DNA of 64,000 bases from Hyphodiscus hymeniophilus (Eukaryota; Ascomycota; Leotiomycetes; Helotiales; Hyphodiscaceae): assembly GCA_016508695.1 (NCBI GenBank), contig VNKQ01000011.1, forward strand, positions 1,636,500 through 1,700,499, in the 5' to 3' direction. Positions 54,601 to 64,000 of this stretch are shown here, piece by piece. Position numbers and translations under genes: made by a program. Position 1 is the stretch's first letter. Every line of letters begins with the position of its first letter. Under the pieces are notes generated by a model. The model was not told the origin of the DNA. It did no database searches and worked only from the letters and a program-made list of their open reading frames with translations.

Positions 54601-57600
54601 TTCTCTTATATGCAGGTAGACTAACATAGATAGAGCTAGTCGGACCTAAGACTGTATAGCCGCCCTATATGACCCTGACTATAAGCCTCATCTCTTAGAG
54701 TAAAGTATAATCGAATCAATGATAGTAGTAATAGTAACTGAGTTTGAAGTAAGTACGTTCCCTATTATCGACTCTTATAAAATTGCCGATGTAGCTTTCT
54801 CTATTTAAGAGCTCCCTTAGCCGTCCCCTCTTAATAATTACTTTATCCTACAACGTACAAATAATACAATGGCTTTCCGTGTTAAAAAGTAAAGCTGGAA
54901 CTCTACGCCCGTCTTATCCCTCTCTTTGCGCTCTTAGCCCTTTGTACTTGCAAATAGAAACCCTAATAATATTTCCTGTAGTATTACTGACTAATATTAA
55001 TACTAATTGGCTATGGCCGTAGTAGACGCCCTACCTTGGGTCAAATAGTATTACTTAGTAATACTAATACTAATTGGCTATAGTAATAATAAACGCCTTA
55101 CCTTGAGTCAAATAGTATTTTAGTGTTTAATATTATATTATTTTTTCTTTTATACTTTAAACCTTATTTAAAGATAGTAATATAATTTATAGTATTATTA
55201 TTATTATTACTAATATAATTTATAAGAAAAAGAGTATAATATTAGGTAATATTACAAAGTACATAATAGCTCGTAGCCTAAGGCTTGACAACTAGGTTAT
55301 AAGAGAACTACAAGTAAAGATTACAAGAGTAAAAAGCTACTTTGTATTATGTGATAGAGTCTTATAAGCGAGGAGTCCCGACTATTTAGAGACTCTTACT
55401 ATAGAAGACTCTAGACTCCTTAGAATAGAAACTCTAAATTCTTTAGTCCGGGACTTGAGAATAATAAAGGTTTTATATAAGTAATAATATTTCTAACGTC
55501 TTAGGCAGTAGAATTAGGTACTAACTTTACTTTTCTAGCTAATTAGAGGTTGCGTATAAATACGGAAATCGTAGAGTCTGGCCTTCCGATATACTTACCT
55601 TTAGTAAGCTACTTTAAATCTTATATAATTATTACTCTAGACCCAAATTTAACGCTAATAAGTTACTTTACTAATTAAGGAATAAAATAGTCGTTTTTAG
55701 GTTAGAGTTTAGCTATTATAGGCGTATAAACTATTTATATATAAAAGGCGATAATAGAATTAACCTTACAAAAATCTCTATAAGGCGGTAATAAAATCGA
55801 CCTTATAAAACTATTACTAATCCTACTTATATATTATTATTCTTACTATATAATATAGCTTAAAGGGGGGAAATTACGTTTAGATTTATACCTATCCCTA
55901 TATTGGCTTGGATCCTATAGGGTTCCTTACTAAAAGTCGCGCAAGCTAAGGTTATTTTTATCCTATAAAACGGCCCGTTTTTATAAACGGTTTTAATTAC
56001 TAACTAGTTACTAGACGATTCTAAAGCTAGGGGTACTCGCGCTATTAACAATTCTATATTAAAACCCCTTACCCTTATAACCTTATTAAAACTTTATTGC
56101 CTAGATATATAAAATTATTCGTTCCGTTATAATAAATAAAAGGCTTATTTAGAAATCTTACTAAGCGTTTTAAATATAATTAGTATTTAATTTTTTATAT
56201 TAAATGTTAATTATTTATAAGTTAGCCTAGTTAATAATTCCTTTATATTATATTTTTATAAGGGTTATATTATTGCGAGCTTAGACCCCTCTTATTATAT
56301 AGTAACTCTATTATTAGGCTTTTATTCTATTCTCTTTTAAAGTTCTTTTATTTCTTTTCTAACTTCTTTACTTTACTTTTTACGTTTATTACAAGTCCTC
56401 TAATATATTTTCCCGCAACTTTTATAAGTTTATAATATATATATTACCTCGAGTATTTTATATAGTTTTGTCTTTACGTCTTTAATCCCTCTAACTATAA
56501 TATTATATATAACTATTGCAATTTATATAATTCTTATAAAGCTAGCTATATATATATTACTTTAATTAATATAACTTATATTTCTTAAAGTATAATCTTA
56601 TCTCTAACGCTAATAACTTAAGTATAAAGAGTATTAGCGTCTTTTAAGCGCTTAAGAATAATATTTATAAGCGATACAATTACTAGCAAGCTAATATTAG
56701 TGGCCTTAAGTACGAATATATTAAGGACCTTATAAGTAATAGTCTAATTTGATAATAATTCTTTTACCCCCTATAATTTCTACTTATTTAATATATTAAT
56801 AGTATTTAATACTTATATACTCTCTTTACGTTTCTACTAATACCTTTATTTATTAATCTCTATATCTATTACGCACTTATTATATTATATTACTCTTAAA
56901 TCCTTTGAGGTAGCTTTTACGCGCCCTTAAATTATTTAAAGCTTCCGCCCCTTTATAAGACTCTTCTTATAATAATATAAATACGAATCTAGCTTTTCTT
57001 TAGAAACTAAAGAACGAGTACTAATAGTATAATCTCCCCTTTGTATTTACTATTAGAAGTAGAGATAAAACATATATATTCTTGCGATAATATATTAGGA
57101 ATCTAAAAAGGAACCCTTAAAAGACAAAGTACTTTATATATTATTTAATATAGTTTAAAGGTTTAGATATTATAATTATTATATAACGCTAATTTAACTT
57201 TTAATTTTAGCCCGAGTTCCTTATATATAACCTTTCGCTACTCCTTTTACCCTACCTTTTTAGCTAACTCTTCTATTTAATATTTTAGTTTCCGCTAGAC
57301 TATAATATATATTTAAACAAGCGTATATCGACTAATATTAACGTTACTTATTCGTATAAACAATATAAGCTTATTAAATACCCTTATATCGTCTTATTAT
57401 TAGCTATTTGTAGGGATACTATATACTTTAAAGATTGGGTAAAGTTCTTATCGCTAATAACTTATATATAAGACCGATTTTAAAATATTGCCCTAATTAT
57501 ACTTATTTGCCCTATTACTATATAGTGCTTCCTTTTACGTCTAATCGCTATTATAAGTTAGTATTAAGCACTTAATATATAAGCGTTTTATTATTATTAA

Positions 57601-60600
57601 ATTTATTATTATTTTAAGTTTATCTTAGAACCTCGTTAGTCTTAGAATATTAGGTTAGTCCTTATATTACCCGTCTTACTTAAGCTTATAATCCTACTAT
57701 TAAACGTATAGCCCCCCTTTCTTACTCAATATCTAATACCTTAAGCATTTAAGTAAGCTTATAATTAAATTTATATATACTATTATTCCGTCTTACTAGT
57801 TATACCTTAAGAGATCCTTTAGCTACTTAGCTTTATCTAGTCGCAATATACTCGTTAAAATACTTAATTCCCTTAACTTCGGGAACCTATTTCTTTTATT
57901 ATTACCTTATAACCTCTAAACTAATACTATTATCGTCTAGCGTAAAGTCTTTAAATTATAAGAGACAAGGACTACTAAGTTATAGTCTCGCTTATAATAC
58001 TTTATATTTAAAGCGCTTAAAGGCAAAGGTAGCGAATTTAGTAAATAAGCTATTACTAGTTAGCTAAGCCTTAGTATATATACTTTAAATATTATTATTA
58101 AAGCTATTAATAAAAGAGAAGAAGAAGAAGTAAAAGAGGAGGCGCTATCCCGTATTATATAACGTCTCTTTATATAACGCGCCTACTCTTTAACATTCGT
58201 TATAATTCTTATTACGCTTTTTAATAAAGTTATAATATTTAGTTTTCTTTTTAGTAAGGACTTTGCTATAACGAATCTAGCGTTATATATAAGTAATAGT
58301 ATTTTAAGAACTATTATAAAAGACGTTATATAAGGAGATATATTATAACGTCTATTATTACTACTTTACTTAGGGACCATATATAGTACTAAAGGAGTAC
58401 TTGATTTAAGCCTATCCCTTAGTCTTATATACCTTAGTCTCGAGAGCGTTATAACTCGATGCCTATCCTTAACCCCCTAAGATAGTATACTCTTATAATT
58501 AGAGGCTTTATTATAAGATAGCTCTTAAGGTAATAAGATATCCCCGATATTATATTTAAATATAAATAGCGTATTATATAATTACAAAGGGACGTATCGT
58601 CTTATATAGTTATTATACTTAATCTTTACTTATATATAACTATCTTAATACTTCCCGTTTAAATACGCCGCTTATATAAGGATTTTATATTCTCTCGTCT
58701 TATATATTATATATAAAAGAATTACGTTTGGCTTACTTAACTCTTTAAGCCAGTTAAGGTTAAAGGTAACAATTATAGTTTGTAATAATATAAGTTTATT
58801 ATTACGACTAGTATACTTAGCCTATTACTAATATATTATTATACTATATACTTTTCCTACGTAAAGTACGTTTTTAGCGTTAATATTTATACCCTTACTA
58901 CTTATAGTTATTACAATTATTATTAATACTCGACCCTCTCGGAATTCGTTAAGTATTATCCTCTTTTCTTGCTTATTAGTTACGCTATTAAAAAACTTAT
59001 ATTATAGCCTCTCTATTAGAGCCTTTCCCTTAACCTTTCCCTTAACAAAAATAATAGTCTTCCGGCCGTTATTCTCTTCTTATAATTTAGATATAATAAA
59101 GCTTTTAACCTCGTTTGTCTTATCCTTATATATCTTTATTATTACTACTTTATATAGAATATTATTATAGACTATCTGCCCCTTAATATAGCGCATATTA
59201 AATATTTTAAGCCTTATCTAGTAATATATATTATTTAAAATATAAGTTAAAAGTATTATAAAAAGAAAGACTCTTTATATAATTTTCTTCTCGTACTTCT
59301 TAAATATCTAGATTACTTTCCCTTAGGTTATTTGCTACTTCTCGTTTATTGCTATATAATAATACTTATCAAATATAATACGCTAGAGATACTTCTTTTA
59401 GATTAGCGCTTTTACTTATATTATAAATACCTTTAAATCGCAATTTTTTAATATACAAAATATTACTAGTATATATACCCCCTTAGCGCTATTAAACTTT
59501 ACTATATTTACGCCTATATATTTATACCTCTTTATCGCCTTATCCCTTATCTTAACGTATAATACTATTACTAGGGTAACGTATACCCTTAGTATTAAGT
59601 ACGCCGGAACTAAGTATATTAGAGACTTGCCTTCTCTTATTATAAGTTAAACTATATAGTCTTAAATAAAACTATAAACTATAATAATAGCCTCTTCTTA
59701 CTTTAGTAAGTAGAACCTAGCTTATTTATATAAGCGCTCTAGGCTGTAAATAATCTATTTTCGCACTTTTATACTTATAGTCGGGTTGCCGTCTATTATT
59801 ATCCTAAGACCTAATACTTTGTCTAGTACTCTCGCTACGCTATCTTCGAGCTTGTTAACTAATTATTATAGCTAGGTAAGAGTTGTACTTACCTCTACTA
59901 AGCCTATAATATACTACTCTTATATAGCTACTAGTAGAAGCTACTTATCTTACTCTTCTTAGAATACGTATTATTACTTCGAGACTTTTTTAAATACTTT
60001 AATACTCTCGCTTATTAGGCTATAAAGCTAGTTTATACGAATAATATAGTAATACGCTTCGATCTCTTCTCTATATCCTAACTAAAGTATATAGCCTATA
60101 TTTATACTTATAATCGCTCCTTTCTCTTTACGAATTATCTTTTAATCGATTGCGATAAATACGTGCCTTATCTCTTATATTATTATTCTTACGCCTAGCT
60201 TTTCTTTTATCTCCTTACTTAGGATTCGCAATATTATATCGGTATTAATTACTATATTATTCTTATAATATAATAATAGAGAGAAGTACTACTAGTTATT
60301 TTTCTTTAGGGTCGCTTAGACTATATTAAAAAAAGAGAGTATATCTAATACCTAGCTAATAATAAGAATACTTAGCCTTATAAATAAGAATCTTATAATT
60401 ATAGTCGGCGCCTCCTTTATTATATTAGTCTTACTATACGTACTTATAATACTTATTAAGTCGCTAAAGATATAAATATTTTACGCCCCCGTCTAGAAAT
60501 TAAATACCTTAATTAATATAAATTTAGTAGCGCGAGGAGTAAGCCTACCCGATATATATATTAATATTATATATAAGTCCTATATATATAATAGTTATAT

Positions 60601-63600
60601 AAGGTACTTTCTTTTATAAACTAAGTAATAATAAGTATTATTTATTTTAATAAGCTTAAAGTAAAACCTACCGAACTTATTATAGCCCTTATATATTATA
60701 GCCTCTATCTCCTTTATTAATATCTATTTAATTAACGAATATATCGCCCGTTATTTAGTTTTAAGCTACGAGTTAATATATTAGCTATCTTTCTAAAGGC
60801 TAGTAAATAAGCCGCCGTTATCGCTTTATTTTAAGTCGTCGACGAAATTAAATAAGGCGTATTTACTTAAATACTCGTTATCCTTTCCCTAAAAAACTAA
60901 GTAATTTAATATAATATATTATAGCTTATCTTCCTAAGCCTTCTTTATATCTTATATATACTAAAGCTTTACTTATTATCCCTTATATATTAACCTCGTA
61001 TTGCCTTTTCCCTAGAGTATAAAGGGTTAAGCGTAATAGTTCTAGCCCGCTACTTTTATATATACTTAGAGACTATAAAGCGTTATAAATATAATATTAT
61101 AGCTATTGTAAATATATATTACTATATATATTAAAGCGGTCTTTATACCTTATTTAACTAAATCCTTAATACAATTTGCTTTTTACGCTATAATCGAGAT
61201 AATCCGCACGTTATAAACGATATATAAGAGGCTTAGTCGTATCTTTAGAGCCGTCTTCTACGCTTTATTCTCTTTGTTATAACTATAAACCGAGAGCTAA
61301 TATATAACTAGAGAATAAAACGGGCTAATTGTTACCCTTTAATTAATTAAGGACACGCTAAGGGATATTAGTAGCCCTATTAGGTCAGTATCTTTTCTAG
61401 CGGCCTTACGCTTGCCCGCCTCTTTAATCCCCTTAAGTAAGTTAACTTATACTAGCTAAAGTATTAGGCTATATACTTTATTATAAGTTCGGGCTTATAG
61501 TAAGTAAGCGATAAGTTCTTATTAAACGCAGAAGTACCCCTTATATAAGCTCTTCTCGATAAAGTATAATAACTTCGAGAATAGCTTATTTATTAATATA
61601 TTATAGAAGATATATCGAATATAGTCGTCCAGTTACTAGCCTCTATTATAGTACTCTTATAGTAGCTTTACTACTATATCTATTATATATCCTATATTAC
61701 GCTTGTTTATATCTTACGCAATATCTAATATATTCTTTATACTTCTTATATCTTAGCCTACGTTATACTTATATTACCTAGTCCTCTTATCTTATAGTAT
61801 TAACTATTAAGACTACGTATAGAGAGGTATAAGGAGCCTCTTAACGCGCCGCTTATCTTTATACTCTTAAACTATATTGTTTAGCGTATTAAATATAACT
61901 ACGCTTAATATTAATAATAGCTCTCTAAGACTTTTTTCCTTAGGGGATAAAAGACTTACCTTAAAGAAAACCTTATAATTATTAAAAAAGTATTATATAA
62001 CACTAGGTTATAATCTGGCTATAACCCCGTTATACTTATACTTACTTATTGTCTCTTTTAACTTATATATATAGTTATATCTTTTCTCGTTATAAACCCA
62101 CCTATTATTATATTTATAATATAGAATATACCCTATAGCCTATACTTGCTAAACTATATTCTTATTTAAACCACTAAGTAACATAAGGCCTTTCTAGCTT
62201 TTAATTATCTTCTTACGTTTGTTTGGCCTTATATTACTATATGCCTTTGCAAAGTATTAGTTTAAGGACTTATAATTAATTCCTTTTTTATACCTTATAT
62301 AAAATAGGATCTTCCGAGTTTTATAAAATACTAAAGGCCCTTTTTTAGCCCTAAGTATTATTATAGTTAGTTTCTCTTTATACTTAGACCCTTTAAGTCT
62401 CTAGAATTATATTTTACTTTATTAAAATTAGAGGTTATTCTATTATACTTTAATTACTCTAAGCTTCTCTAGTCTTTCTTACTTTAGTATTTTGTAAATA
62501 TAATAACAAGTTATTAATATATATTAGATACTTATACTTTAAGTATTATATATTAGTAAAATAATTAAATAAGATTCCCAAGTCTAAATTAAATAGTAAA
62601 GATAATAAGATAATATTAGTTTAGCTTTATAAGTAAAATCCGGTTATAGTCCTCTTCTTTATATTCTTTAGCTTCCTCTTTTAATCTCGGACTTATACTT
62701 TTTTATTTGCTTACTTATTAATTATACCCTAATTCTATTAGCTTAAACCCTTATTATACTTTATTCTCCCGTCTTATTTCCTTATAGCTAGCTTACCTTT
62801 TTATGCGACCTTTATTATACTTATTATTATCTTAAATCGTTAACCCTATTTTACTTTTATATTTGCTTTTAGTAGTCTTTAGAGTTATTTAGCTTATATT
62901 AAATTTAGCTAGATTAATTAAATATATATCTAGGGGTATACTTAAACGACGCTTATTTACTATTATACCCGATTACTTATCTATACTATTTCTTTAATTA
63001 AGTACTTTATTTATTTTCTATATTTAAAATTACGTCTATCTTTTTTTATTTATACCTAGCTCTTTTCTTTACTTTAATTTAGCTTTAGTTTTATATATCC
63101 TTAGTTTTCTTTATATTATATAATATAATAAAAAGCACGCTTTTTATTATATCTTAATATAGAGAATTATATATTGAAATCTTTTACCTTATATTATATT
63201 AAATCTTAGGCTATTAATAAATATCGATTATTTTATTTTTTCTTCTATTTATTTTACTTTCTCTAAAAAAGTATAAAACTAAATAACTTTAGGGTTTATT
63301 ATTATAGCTAACTTTTTAAAGTTATAAATCTTTAGTTTTACCTGGGATTTTACTCGACTTAGCGCTATATATACTTAGCTATTTTTAAAGTAATTATATA
63401 GATTAACCTTAACGAGATTAAGACCCTAACCTTATACCTTGTAAATTAATAGTGCCTATATAAGAATTAAAAGTAGTTGCGTTTGCGAGACTAAGACTTT
63501 CCCGTCTAATAGCTTAATAGTTTACTTTTTTAAAGTTACTAGTATATCCTAACTTCTACTTTTAGTATAATCGAACTATACTAAAGAGTATTCCCGTTTT

Positions 63601-64000
63601 AGCGTTACTTTCGTTTAGACTTTTACCTTTAGCTTAGCCTTACTCTCGTCTTATATAGTATTACTTATATCCTTATTAGTATTATAGCTAGTAAGACGCT
63701 TTTTAGTATAAAAGCTAATAACCGTACTAATTAAGCCGTTTATAAGCCGGTTATCGATATTCTTAATTAGTATTACTTATACTCTTACTTTTAAATAAAG
63801 ACTCTTAAAAGTAAGCAAGTCTTTAAATAGCTTTTCTTAGGCTACCGTCTTTATTATTTTACTATCTCTCGTATAATAAGTATAAAGTACTCTACTTAGA
63901 GTTTTAAGCCGCTTTTTGTTTATTACGTTTACCTCTCGTCTTATTAGGAAACTATCCTTATTAGCTAAGACTACTTTATAAGGTATTATATTCAGGGTTA
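54600..64000. repeat. RIP-type AT-rich block, degraded repeat/transposon DNA
   Basis: About 9.4 kb running off the window end with no open frame above about 60 codons on either strand. TA dinucleotides are extremely dense, CA and TG are scarce, while CG is still present: the pattern expected after CpA-to-TpA repeat-induced point mutation. In parts of 61.8-62.9 kb the minus strand reads as protein-like stretches broken mainly by TAA/TAG codons where Gln codons would be expected, so the ancestor probably coded. I could not assign a transposon family, and saw no intact LTRs or terminal inverted repeats. Left edge is approximate. Confidence 0.85.
54981..55121. repeat. two-copy tandem direct repeat of about 68 bp
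   Basis: Copies at about 54981-55047 and 55048-55121 share GTATTACT, ATACTAATTGGCTAT, ACGCC, TACCTTG and GTCAAATAGTATT blocks. Most differences are G-to-A or C-to-T, consistent with RIP acting after duplication. Confidence 0.75.

Noticed and set aside
54600..64000. Centromere or mitochondrial insertion as explanation of the AT-rich block
   Set aside because: CpG retained while CpA/TpG is depleted points to RIP; no mitochondrial gene was recognised. A RIP-mutated centromere-flanking repeat cannot be fully excluded.
1..64000. tRNA, rRNA, CRISPR arrays, intact transposase or reverse transcriptase genes
   Set aside because: Looked for on both strands by eye; no B-box-like cloverleaf, no spaced direct-repeat array and no intact transposon protein seen.

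Overview
The window is nuclear DNA of a filamentous ascomycete (Pezizomycotina; a Leotiomycetes/Helotiales-like fungus is my guess, not proven). The evidence is short GT-AG introns of about 45-75 nt, four Zn2Cys6 regulators, a striatin, an Rad14/XPA, a PHO88/SND3, an Orc5, MFS transporters, and a terminal block with repeat-induced point mutation (RIP) composition. I derived exon structures by hand from splice consensus and reading-frame continuity. In almost every multi-exon gene the spliced length came out divisible by three, which supports the models.

Region 1 (1-34.6 kb) mixes conserved and accessory genes: an acidic orphan protein; a Zn2Cys6 regulator divergent from ORC5; a membrane-anchored multicopper oxidase; a secreted GPI-type acid phosphatase; an orphan proline-rich protein; an SDR convergent with a second Zn2Cys6 regulator; an alpha/beta hydrolase divergent from the GPI-anchor gene GPI19/PIG-P (which carries a frame break); striatin; RAD14; PHO88/SND3; an (R)-selective amine transaminase homologue; and a GNAT acetyltransferase.

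Region 2 (35.2-51.1 kb) looks like one accessory catabolic cluster of seven genes: sugar-type MFS, Zn2Cys6 regulator, phytanoyl-CoA-dioxygenase-like 2OG oxygenase, DAL5-type anion symporter, an AtuA-DUF4387 fusion, a second Zn2Cys6 regulator and a class-C beta-lactamase-like serine hydrolase. There is no PKS, NRPS or terpene synthase. Uptake, ester cleavage, alpha-hydroxylation and an AtuA-type step suggest breakdown of a branched, isoprenoid-like or esterified carboxylic acid. I regard this cluster as the best candidate for an undescribed system.

Region 3 (51.1-64 kb) is gene-poor. It holds one small secreted cysteine-containing protein, one orphan gene, and then about 9.4 kb of extremely TpA-rich, CpA/TpG-poor sequence with no open frame, read as RIP-degraded transposable-element DNA. 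The placement of the effector-like gene beside this block fits a two-speed genome layout.

I saw no rRNA, tRNA, CRISPR array or intact transposon.
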